This document shows positions 58,218 through 64,000 of a stretch of DNA of 64,000 nucleotides, piece after piece (the first letter of the stretch is position 1; the number at the start of each line of letters is the position of its first letter). The notes beneath the pieces are model-generated. The model was not told the DNA's origin and ran no database searches. It saw only the letters and a program-made list of their open reading frames with translations. Where the stretch lies: positions 1-64,000 of the forward strand of contig JAZNQD010000009.1 of NCBI GenBank assembly GCA_045589955.1, read 5' to 3'. A program made the position numbers and the translations under genes. The stretch comes from CAJGCS01 sp045589955. Its GTDB lineage: Bacteria; Bacillota_I; Bacilli_A; ML615J-28; CAG-313.

Positions 58218-58290
58218 TGGCATACCCGGCAGGAAGATGTCCTACTCTTACGATGATGGAAACCGTATGCTTCACTTGATTCACGGGTAT
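58218..58290 (-). tRNA. tRNA-like element, Trp-type anticodon loop, no normal D or T loop
   Basis: Exactly 73 bases, one base from tRNA-Trp. Perfect acceptor stem ATACCCG/CGGGTAT, discriminator G and CCA end, anticodon stem ACGGT/ATCGT with a seven-base loop TTCCATC (CCA at 34-36), and a T-stem GTAGG/CCTGC with loop ACATCTT. D-arm pairing and the TTCRANY T-loop are absent. It may be a decayed tRNA, a mimic or a decoy. Confidence 0.5.
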
Positions 58291-58298
58291 ATAATAAT

Positions 58299-58375
58299 TG
58301 GGGTGACTGATGGGACTTGAACCCACAACATTCGGGACCACAACCCGACGCTCTACCAATTGAGCTACAGCCAAC
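58299..58375 (-). tRNA. tRNA-His (anticodon GTG)
   Basis: Stem TCGGG/CCCGA, loop TTGTGGT; G at -1 opposite C73, as tRNA-His needs; encoded CCA. Base pair 1-72 is a T-C mismatch. Confidence 0.92.
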
Positions 58376-58381
58376 ATAATA

Positions 58382-58455
58382 TGGAGCACTGTAGAGGAAT
58401 TGCACCTCTCTTGTCGGTTTTGCAGACCGATGCATAACTTCTCTGCCAACAGTGC
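58382..58455 (-). tRNA. tRNA-Cys (anticodon GCA)
   Basis: Acceptor GCACTGT/ACAGTGC, anticodon loop CTGCAAA, CCA encoded. The T-loop is TGCAATT, with G at the position normally pseudouridine 55, and the D-loop has AAG where GG is usual. Confidence 0.9.
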
Positions 58456-58457
58456 AA

Positions 58458-58533
58458 TGGTGGTCAAGGACGGGATCGAACCGCCGACACGAAGATTTTC
58501 AGTCTCCTGCTCTACCTACTGAGCTACTTGACC
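58458..58533 (-). tRNA. tRNA-Phe (anticodon GAA)
   Basis: Acceptor GGTCAAG/CTTGACC, anticodon loop CTGAAAA, canonical T-arm GGCGGTTCGATCCCG, CCA encoded. Its 5' end directly follows the U-run of a terminator. Confidence 0.95.
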
Positions 58534-58706
58534 AAAAAAATAAAGCCTCTGAAAAAATCTCAGAGGCTCAAACCAAATAATACCGATAAAAAAGGTATAA
58601 TTAAACGGCATCGCCTCCAGCGAAGTAAAAACAATGCCAAAAATGTTTAATCGTACTTTTCATCATATTATTTAGAACCTTATTTCAATAACATTTATAA
58701 AGATTA
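58534..58706 (-). ncRNA. short terminated leader RNA before the tRNA cluster
   Basis: About 170 bases from the promoter at 58713-58740 to a strong terminator (nine-base stem AGCCTCTGA/TCAGAGGCT, 58544-58568, then UUAUUUUUUU). It contains a hairpin GGCATTG/CGATGCC and a possible 21-residue frame (MMKSTIKHFWHCF...). The terminator touches the 5' end of tRNA-Phe, so the tRNAs depend on read-through: an attenuator-like layout. Confidence 0.5.
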
Positions 58707-58712
58707 GTTATT

Positions 58713-58740
58713 ATAATAGCATATAAATTTTAAAAGTAAA
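58713..58740 (-). promoter_or_regulatory. promoter of the leader RNA and tRNAs, GCTTTACT class
   Basis: Minus strand: TTTACT (58740-58735), 16-base spacer, TATTAT (58718-58713). Confidence 0.75.
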
Positions 58741-58748
58741 GCAAAAAA

Positions 58749-59423
58749 TTATACTTCTGTATTTAAATTTTGTACTTTTTCTAATTCTTTAGCCGAATTA
58801 ACTATCTTTTGTTGTGGATTATTACCTTCTATACCTTCATCATCTACCAAAAAGATTTTGTTTGTATTAAAATCTTTTACAAGTACAGTTTCTTGTTTGA
58901 ATTCTTTACAAATTTCAATAGCAAATAACAATAGCATTTCACTAGGTACACCACCCAATTCAATAGATGTTGATTTATCATTATAAATTCTATCACCAGA
59001 TTGATATTTACCTCTAAAGTTATTCCCTACTGTTAAAGCTCCCAAGTACATATTTGGTTGTTCACCGAATTCTTTATTCCAAGTCTGTACCAAATTGTTT
59101 ACTTTTTTATCTTTAAAGACGTGATTCATTGTAGAATGATAAAGTTTCTTTAAAAATCCATACAATTTGTTTTTTTCAATATTATCAATCACTGTATTTA
59201 CAGATAATGCAAATACGATCATACCACCACGATATTTTTCGAAACCATATTGCTCATCTGCGATTTTTTCATACAAAAAGGATTCTGTAAGCTTTTCTTG
59301 TCTAACAAAAGCCTTTTCATTTTCAGAGATTGCTTTTAGCATACCGGCATTGTAGTAGCAAACACCATTTGGGCGTCTGTCTTTTCCATCTGGTCTAAAA
59401 TATTTAATTTCTTCTATTCGCAT
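58749..59423 (-). CDS. hypothetical protein
   Basis: 224 residues, mixed fold; conserved-looking stretches GALTVGNNFRGKY and GGVPSEMLLLF. No family recognised. ATG at 59423 has GGAG six bases before it; overlaps the next gene by ten bases. Confidence 0.78.
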   Translation of the reverse strand: MRIEEIKYFRPDGKDRRPNGVCYYNAGMLKAISENEKAFVRQEKLTESFLYEKIADEQYGFEKYRGGMIVFALSVNTVIDNIEKNKLYGFLKKLYHSTMNHVFKDKKVNNLVQTWNKEFGEQPNMYLGALTVGNNFRGKYQSGDRIYNDKSTSIELGGVPSEMLLLFAIEICKEFKQETVLVKDFNTNKIFLVDDEGIEGNNPQQKIVNSAKELEKVQNLNTEV

Positions 59424-59989
59424 TTTGTACTCCAATCGTATTTACCTCTTTTCATTAACTCTCTTAAAAAATATCCATACATATGACGTGCAAAATTAGG
59501 TTTTTTGGTACCTGATAACTCATATTCTGTGTTTTCTGAGATTAATGAAAACTTATTGCCATGTATCTTGCTAAATCCATTCTTAATATCGTGTATAGAA
59601 AATTTAGATAATACTGGACTTGTAGGTTTGCCATATTTATTATACCATCTTGGTTCGTAATCAGCTGTTTTTAATAAGATACTCTCTTGTTTATATTTAC
59701 CACATAACCAAAGCATATCTTCAGCAAAAGTTTTTTTATTTCCGTTATTTATTACAAAAAAGGAAGCTTCTGTTACATCAACCTCATTTTCTTTTCCTTG
59801 GTTTTCTGTAAATCCACCTAAAATTGTAATATAACTATATCCTAAAGACCTAATATCAGTAACTAGTTCTTCTGTATACTTTTCGTTTTCTTTATTAGAA
59901 TTTTCATTACGACAAGCAGAAATAAAGCATATCTCATTGTCGTTGATATGCTGCAATACTCTACTTAATCTAGCTTCTAGCATTTCCAT
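59414..59989 (-). CDS. conserved phage protein (DUF3293-like)
   Basis: 191 residues. FISACRNENSNKENEKYTEE, then LRSLGY-type helix, ILGGFTENQGKENEVDVTEA, FFVIN and KYKQESILL fit a family common in large phages and some bacteria (N-rich helix, GGY.E, E.SFFV, QES), function unknown. Family name is tentative. Confidence 0.65.
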   Translation of the reverse strand: MEMLEARLSRVLQHINDNEICFISACRNENSNKENEKYTEELVTDIRSLGYSYITILGGFTENQGKENEVDVTEASFFVINNGNKKTFAEDMLWLCGKYKQESILLKTADYEPRWYNKYGKPTSPVLSKFSIHDIKNGFSKIHGNKFSLISENTEYELSGTKKPNFARHMYGYFLRELMKRGKYDWSTKCE

Positions 59990-60019
59990 ATTTATTAACC
60001 TATTTTTTAATTTTTATAT

Positions 60020-60048
60020 ATTATACACTATAAAAACAAAAAAGTAAA
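60020..60048 (-). promoter_or_regulatory. promoter, GTTTTACT class
   Basis: Minus strand: TTTACT (60048-60043), 17-base spacer, perfect TATAAT (60025-60020). Confidence 0.9.
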
Positions 60049-60059
60049 ACATTTTTTAA

Positions 60060-60836
60060 CTATTTCCAAAAGTCGGTACTAAAATAGTTATACAATCTAG
60101 CTAAAAAGCGTTTTTTTGACTTAGCATCTAATAAATTGTAATATTGCATAAATTCATCGTGCTTTTGCCATTCATTCTTTAAAAAGTCTAATCTTTCAAT
60201 AGGACTTAAATCTTTTAATGCTCTTCCGTACTTACTGTATAATTCACCGGCAATTTTTAATATCCATGCTAAATAATGTGCATTTTTTTCATGCGGAGAA
60301 TTCCAATACCAAGTGTCCTTATCTTTTGTAGTACGTGACGCGGCAGATTTTTTCAAGAAGTTTTTATATTTGTCATCCATAAAGTGTTGAAATTCATGGA
60401 CAAATGTACTCTGGACAGCTTGTTTTGATAATAATTCTAATATAGATTTGCCAGGGATTAATGTTACATCTGCTTCTCCTGTGATTGGATCAGTACCTTT
60501 AATAGCATCCCAATCTTCTAAATCAAACATATTACACAAATAAATGCAGATAGCTGGTCCAGTAGGTACATAAATTCCAGCAGTATGTTTTTCTTTATCG
60601 TCTTCATCTAGCATTAAAGCTACTACTAATGGTCCTGCGTCGGTATTTAATTCTAATGATAACTGAGGAGAGGTTTCGGTATACATTGCTCTAGTATCAA
60701 CAATTTTATTTTCAAAGCCTTGTATAACGTTTTCAAATGCATTTAGAGCAAATAACAAATCTTCTCTATCTGAATAGGCATCTTCTTGGTATACTTTTTT
60801 TATTTCTTGCTCAACAATTGTACGAAATTTAGACAT
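60060..60836 (-). CDS. zinc metallopeptidase (HExxH), possibly a virion protein
   Basis: 258 residues. HEFQH (H147, E148, H151) with a downstream glutamate (E183 in SPHEKNAHYLA) gives a gluzincin-like zinc site. The first 15 residues, SKFRTIVEQEIKKVY, resemble those of the protein at 60839 (KNFREIVENILREG). Short conserved N-termini of this type act as capsid-targeting peptides in T4. If so, the protease may be packaged and injected. Substrate unknown. Confidence 0.8.
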   Translation of the reverse strand: MSKFRTIVEQEIKKVYQEDAYSDREDLLFALNAFENVIQGFENKIVDTRAMYTETSPQLSLELNTDAGPLVVALMLDEDDKEKHTAGIYVPTGPAICIYLCNMFDLEDWDAIKGTDPITGEADVTLIPGKSILELLSKQAVQSTFVHEFQHFMDDKYKNFLKKSAASRTTKDKDTWYWNSPHEKNAHYLAWILKIAGELYSKYGRALKDLSPIERLDFLKNEWQKHDEFMQYYNLLDAKSKKRFLARLYNYFSTDFWK

Positions 60837-60838
60837 CA

Positions 60839-61423
60839 CTATGCTCCATATGGATCTGAATCATTACCATAAATATCTTTACCAGCAGCTTTTTGTTTAA
60901 AATATTCTTCTCTGTCATACTGCATAGATTCAGGAGCAGTTTTATATTCTTCGTAGGATAGTTCTGGGTTTTCATACCATTTATTAAATTCATCTAGATT
61001 AAACCATTCTATAAAGTCTAAACCTGCTTCTTGAGCAACTTGTCTTTTTAATGGATCTAATTCTGTCCAAGTATGTAAAATCTTTTTATAAAATTCGCCC
61101 GGTTTATTTTCTAACCATTTTACATCATCTTGACAGTACGGATTATTAGCATCATACTTACTTCTACCGTGACGAATATGCTTATTATAATTAAAACCTT
61201 TATCTTCTGAAGGAATATAAAAGTCTAATTGAAAATGGCGATGAGTTTCTGGATTTACAAATCTATCATCTGTATATGACATTATAACATCTGGCCATTT
61301 TTCTTTTAATTTATCGAATATATATAATTCATCTTTACTTGTATTATAACCAGTTTCTTTGTCAAATATCTTCTTATCACCTTCACGAAGAATATTCTCT
61401 ACAATTTCTCTAAAATTTTTCAT
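60839..61423 (-). CDS. Vsr/restriction-like nuclease fold protein (tentative)
   Basis: 194 residues. After the KNFREIVEN N-terminus come DELYIFDKLKEKWP, then HFQLDFYIPSEDKG, a histidine (HIRHGRSKY), and DPLKRQVAQEAGLDFIEWF. The order E ... DxxIP ... H ... K..A...GL.FIEW is that of Vsr-like and EDxHD nucleases. The start follows the U-run of a terminator, with no clear ribosome site. Coupled to the metallopeptidase gene. Confidence 0.55.
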   Translation of the reverse strand: MKNFREIVENILREGDKKIFDKETGYNTSKDELYIFDKLKEKWPDVIMSYTDDRFVNPETHRHFQLDFYIPSEDKGFNYNKHIRHGRSKYDANNPYCQDDVKWLENKPGEFYKKILHTWTELDPLKRQVAQEAGLDFIEWFNLDEFNKWYENPELSYEEYKTAPESMQYDREEYFKQKAAGKDIYGNDSDPYGA

Positions 61424-61424
61424 A

Positions 61425-61723
61425 TAAAAAAGGTCCCAAATATATATCACATATATACTTAGAACCAAAATTCGTTATCTAAAGCCAAGCCAACATACAT
61501 TACTATATGGCTACCCTTTAGAACATGCAGTCTTTGTTTTGGTCTCGATAGCTCCCGTGCGCAGGGGATACAATTGGTTAGTTCACAAACCGCCTGAGAC
61601 TCTGTGGCAATCTATTAAAAATTAATAGAATACTTTTTTAATCTACGAGTAGGATAAATAAGCCGGCACTCATCCTCTCTATCTGCATTCCATCTAGCGT
61701 CTATACTTCCGCCATAACGAATT
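61425..61723 (-). ncRNA. candidate 255-base structured RNA plus terminator
   Basis: The promoter at 61730-61758 predicts a transcript start at about 61723, exactly the first base of a perfect ten-base closing helix (AATTCGTTAT with ATAACGAATT, 61714-61723 and 61469-61478). Inside are a perfect TCTATTAA/TTAATAGA hairpin, a GTCTC/GAGAC helix holding two hairpins (GGTT/AACC and a CCC/GGG loop with CUGCGCAC), and a long TAAAG...CTTTA arm with AGCCA/TGGCT. The G+C content is well above its surroundings. A 16-base terminator stem (61432-61466) with six U follows. No coding frame. It does not match tmRNA, RNase P, 6S or SRP RNA as far as I can see. Confidence 0.75.
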
Positions 61724-61729
61724 ACTTAT

Positions 61730-61758
61730 TTTATACAATATACTTTTAACAATGTAAA
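61730..61758 (-). promoter_or_regulatory. promoter of the structured RNA, GCTTTACA class
   Basis: Minus strand: TTTACA (61758-61753), 17-base spacer, TATAAA (61735-61730). Confidence 0.88.
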
Positions 61759-61766
61759 GCAAAAAA

Positions 61767-62009
61767 TTATAATAACTCAATTAATTTTTGTTTATTATAC
61801 TTACGTAAAGCGTTTTTAGCTTCTAATTCGCTATCATATACTTCTTCGTATTCTTTTATCACATTTTGTTTATATGTATTTTCTTTTTGCATTAATTTCC
61901 AGCTAGCTATCCAACCAATAAGTTTATTTTGTAAAGCGGGATGTTCTGGACGTTTAAACGTTGATTTTTCTACATATACTTTATCTAAATTTATTTCTGT
62001 GTTAATCAT
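61767..62009 (-). CDS. hypothetical protein
   Basis: 80 residues, helical, basic. AAAGGAA upstream. No family recognised. Confidence 0.72.
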   Translation of the reverse strand: MINTEINLDKVYVEKSTFKRPEHPALQNKLIGWIASWKLMQKENTYKQNVIKEYEEVYDSELEAKNALRKYNKQKLIELL

Positions 62010-62045
62010 TCTAACATTCCTTTATTAAAAAGTAGTATAAATAAA

Positions 62046-62075
62046 TTAGGTCCCGATATTACTTACGAGACCTAA
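62046..62075 (-). terminator. probable terminator after the gene at 62152
   Basis: Ten-base stem TTAGGTCTCG/CGGGACCTAA (one G-U), ten-base loop, then TTTATTTAT on the minus strand. The remaining 75 bases up to the stop hold nothing I recognise. Confidence 0.6.
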
Positions 62076-62151
62076 CGGAATAACCTAAATAAGAAAGTAA
62101 TAAAATATGAAAAACGAAAAACATTCTTCTTTATTTAGAACTACTTTTTTA

Positions 62152-62361
62152 TCAATAACAATAAAATTTATTTTTGTGTTCGATACATTCGTGATAATTT
62201 GAATATAACAATTGATCATATGTCAATTCTGTTTTTTTATATCCAGCTCTTAAGATCTGTTCTTCCTTTGTATCTTTTTCTAAAGCCTTGCCTATAACAA
62301 TATTACTTAATACAACAACTACCATACCTATTGCAAAAATATCTAAACAATATAATTTCAT
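62152..62361 (-). CDS. small membrane-anchored protein
   Basis: 69 residues: an N-terminal hydrophobic span (LDIFAIGMVVVVLSNIVIG) then a polar domain. Anchored in or exported across the host membrane. AAGGAG upstream. Confidence 0.72.
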   Translation of the reverse strand: MKLYCLDIFAIGMVVVVLSNIVIGKALEKDTKEEQILRAGYKKTELTYDQLLYSNYHECIEHKNKFYCY

Positions 62362-62372
62362 AGTCCTACTCC

Positions 62373-63407
62373 TTAATATGTACTTAAATTATCAAAATAT
62401 CCTTTAACATAAACAACCGGCGTTCCTTTATCACCACTACCAGATGTCAAATCCATTAAAGAACCTAATAAATCAGTTAATCTTCTTGGAGTAGTACCTT
62501 GTGAAACCATATTACCTACTAAATTTTTATCTTTTTCTTTGATACTTTGCTTAATAGTATTAGTTAAATCATCACCGCTTAAATCTTTATAATCATTATC
62601 AGCTAAATATTTAAGTTTTAATTCGTTAGGTGTTCCTTTTAATCCATCTGTATAAGCAGGACTTACAACAGGATCAGCCAATTCCCAAATACCACCAACA
62701 GGATCTTTAAAACAACCATCTCCATATACCATTACTTCAATTGTTTTTCCTGTTTTTTCATAAATTGTTTTTTGGATACAATCAATTAATTTTTTTGCAG
62801 AAGAATACGACGGAAATAATTTTAGCTTTTCTTCAGTCGCTTTATTACTTCCATATAGACCATATTCACATTTATCTGAACAAATATCTTTTAAGGTTAT
62901 ATCAAACGTATTTTTATGAATCTGACAATCTATAATCCCATTAACATTACATACCGATTCATTTTGGTATACAATATAACACTCTTTACCTTCTGCTTCA
63001 ACAATTGATTTATAATATTCATCATAATTCAATCCGGTAAAAGGATGATTTTGTAATACATTACCAACTTCATCGACATTAGGCATTCTTATATAAACAG
63101 TTCCAGTAACTGCTCGTGCAATACCTTTTAAAATCATTGCAAAACGATTACGCGAATAAATTGGATTAAATACTAAAATATCTTTTGGATTATTGAATAC
63201 TTTTTTAACAGATTCGGCAACTTCATCAACCGTAACATAATTACCTTCTGTTCTTGCAACAATAGATTCTGTAATACCTAAAACATCTTTATCATCTATT
63301 TCTAACCCACTATTTAAAAGTGTATCTGAAACAATTTGAGCTAAATCATCACCTTCTTTGAAAATTGGACAAACTAATCCATATACAGATGTACCTATTG
63401 TGCGCAT
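62373..63407 (-). CDS. CofE-like (F420-0:gamma-glutamyl ligase family) protein
   Basis: 344 residues. GLVCPIFKEGDDLAQIVSDT, then DDKDVLGITESIVARTEG-like start and VYGDGCFKDPVGGIWELADP fit the F420 ligase family (PF01996), whose members join glutamate through an amide bond using GTP. Most hosts with such genes outside actinobacteria and archaea lack F420, so the real substrate is unknown; related proteins may modify peptides or cofactors. Lies between two tRNA clusters' RNA genes. The call is by motif and length. Confidence 0.75.
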   Translation of the reverse strand: MRTIGTSVYGLVCPIFKEGDDLAQIVSDTLLNSGLEIDDKDVLGITESIVARTEGNYVTVDEVAESVKKVFNNPKDILVFNPIYSRNRFAMILKGIARAVTGTVYIRMPNVDEVGNVLQNHPFTGLNYDEYYKSIVEAEGKECYIVYQNESVCNVNGIIDCQIHKNTFDITLKDICSDKCEYGLYGSNKATEEKLKLFPSYSSAKKLIDCIQKTIYEKTGKTIEVMVYGDGCFKDPVGGIWELADPVVSPAYTDGLKGTPNELKLKYLADNDYKDLSGDDLTNTIKQSIKEKDKNLVGNMVSQGTTPRRLTDLLGSLMDLTSGSGDKGTPVVYVKGYFDNLSTY

Positions 63408-63431
63408 ATATAATCCCCTTTTTTAATGAAA

Positions 63432-63509
63432 TGGTGCGTCGAGCTGGATTCGAACCAACGACCAATCCGTTATGAGCGGACAGCTCTAACCGGGCTGAGC
63501 TACCGACGC
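63432..63509 (-). tRNA. tRNA-Met (anticodon CAT, elongator or Ile2 type)
   Basis: Acceptor GCGTCGG/TCGACGC with a paired 1-72, so not an initiator. Anticodon loop CTCATAA, canonical T-arm, CCA encoded. Ile(CAT) cannot be excluded. Confidence 0.92.
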
Positions 63510-63553
63510 ATATTTATTTAAATAACTAATAATCATGTTATTAAAAAATAAAA

Positions 63554-63627
63554 TGGCTGGAGGAACTGGAATCGAACCAGTATTCTGAGTGCCAAAAACT
63601 CATGTCCTTCCCTTAGACGATCCTCCA
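63554..63627 (-). tRNA. tRNA-Gln (anticodon TTG)
   Basis: Acceptor TGGAGGA/TCCTCCA, anticodon stem TGAGT/ACTCA, loop TTTTGGC, discriminator G, CCA encoded. Confidence 0.93.
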
Positions 63628-63631
63628 ATAA

Positions 63632-63716
63632 TGGTGGGTGAGGATGGATTTGAACCACCGATGTCTAAGACGGCGGATTTACAGTCCGCTGCAATAACCA
63701 ACTATGCGACTCACCC
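63632..63716 (-). tRNA. tRNA-Tyr (anticodon GTA)
   Basis: Acceptor GGGTGAG/CTCACCC, anticodon loop CTGTAAA, long variable arm, as bacterial tRNA-Tyr has; CCA encoded. Confidence 0.93.
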
Positions 63717-63721
63717 TTAAA

Positions 63722-63798
63722 TGGTCGGAATGGCGAGACTTGAACTCACGACATCTAGTACCCAAAACTAGCGCTCTACCAGGCTGAGCTACATTCCG
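63722..63798 (-). tRNA. tRNA-Pro (anticodon TGG)
   Basis: Acceptor CGGAATG/CATTCCG, anticodon stem CTAGT/ACTAG, loop TTTGGGT, CCA encoded. Confidence 0.93.
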
Positions 63799-63811
63799 AA
63801 AGGATATATTT

Positions 63812-63840
63812 TATATATACTATAGAATAATAATTGTAAA
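63812..63840 (-). promoter_or_regulatory. promoter of the second tRNA cluster, GTTTTACA class
   Basis: Minus strand: TTTACA (63840-63835), 17-base spacer, TATATA (63817-63812), 14 bases before tRNA-Pro. Confidence 0.85.
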
Positions 63841-63850
63841 ACATAAAAAT

Positions 63851-63880
63851 AAAAAATACCCACAAAATTTCTTTTATGGG
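63851..63880 (-). terminator. intrinsic terminator
   Basis: CCCATAAAA/TTTTGTGGG stem (one G-U) with a GAAA tetraloop, then A-UUUUUU on the minus strand. Ends a transcript coming from beyond the right edge. Confidence 0.85.
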
Positions 63881-63915
63881 CACTTCCTACTTATGAGATT
63901 ATTTTAAGTAATAAC

Positions 63916-63954
63916 TACCCATCAACCGTTTATAGGTTGTTGATAATAAGGGTA
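63916..63954 (-). other. long hairpin upstream of the terminator
   Basis: TACCC/GGGTA outside and ATCAACC/GGTTG(TT)GAT inside, loop GTTTATA. No frame is open across it, so the transcript entering from the right may end in another structured RNA. Confidence 0.45.
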
Positions 63955-64000
63955 GAAATATGTCATCAAAATATTCATCATGGTTTATAGAACTACTTTT

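Noticed and set aside
58196..58467. Minus-strand frames across the tRNA cluster
   Set aside because: They run through tRNA-His, tRNA-Cys and the tRNA-like element.
61425..61468. Longer start for the nuclease-like gene at 61468
   Set aside because: It would translate through the terminator hairpin of the structured RNA; the ATG at 61423 is the first after it.
61425..61723. tmRNA or RNase P RNA
   Set aside because: No tRNA-like ends with a tag frame, and no GAGGAAAGTCC...ACAGAA elements in RNase P order.

Overview
The window is part of the genome of a large, AT-rich, strictly lytic-looking tailed phage, most likely a T4-like myovirus infecting a low-GC Bacillota host. The main evidence is a gp23-like major capsid protein (28423-30000), two tRNA clusters with encoded CCA ends, dense operons of tiny overlapping genes, near-perfect AAAGGAGG ribosome binding sites, and families common in Bacillota phages (YopX, DUF1660, KilAC, NUMOD/HNH). 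The standard bacterial code fits. I see no integrase, lysis cassette or CRISPR array. Almost all genes lie on the minus strand. The plus strand carries one RCC1-propeller gene, the capsid gene, a Vsr-like endonuclease, a MiaB-like radical SAM gene and two small genes near 57 kb.

Layout. 1-8.8 kb: M16 protease, NUMOD-type DNA-binding proteins, a stand-alone response-regulator receiver domain and unknown small genes in short operons. 8.8-18.7 kb: one operon of more than 30 small overlapping accessory genes, with repeated families (three DUF1660-like zinc proteins, two YopX, two VGQIY proteins, two zipper proteins) and a possible Tad2-like anti-Thoeris protein. 18.8-22.7 kb: two convergent RCC1 propeller proteins with matching N-termini, and a further beta-propeller, probably virion adhesins. 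22.8-28 kb: a hybrid XRE/sigma-region-4 regulator, homing-endonuclease-related genes and a paralogous family. 28.4-33.5 kb: capsid protein, nuclease, a candidate antisense-Shine-Dalgarno RNA and a tRNA methylthiotransferase-like enzyme. 33.6-53.1 kb: a long set of mostly unknown genes containing a MoxR AAA+ ATPase / metallopeptidase-VWA module flanked by two related proteins. 53.1-54.3 kb: about 1.2 kb without genes, with nested inverted repeats, then a G-rich island, then a strong RNA-like fold: a candidate origin or large RNA locus. 54.3-64 kb: KilAC protein, J-domain membrane protein, GIY-YIG protein, tRNAs Trp, His, Cys and Phe plus a tRNA-like element, a metallopeptidase, a nuclease-like protein, a CofE-like ligase, and tRNAs Met, Gln, Tyr and Pro.

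Regulation. About 20 minus-strand promoters share an unusual -35 element, G-Y-T-T-T-A-C-W, placed 16-17 bases before a TATAAT-like -10. Several of these drive no protein: they are followed within 150-350 bases by intrinsic terminators and define at least three, perhaps four, small RNAs. Two of the RNAs show CCUCC-type loops complementary to Shine-Dalgarno sequences, and one (61425-61723) is a closed 255-base fold beginning exactly at the predicted start of transcription. These RNAs and the 53-54 kb region are the best candidates here for something undescribed. Start sites were chosen by ribosome binding site spacing, and many differ from the longest open frame.
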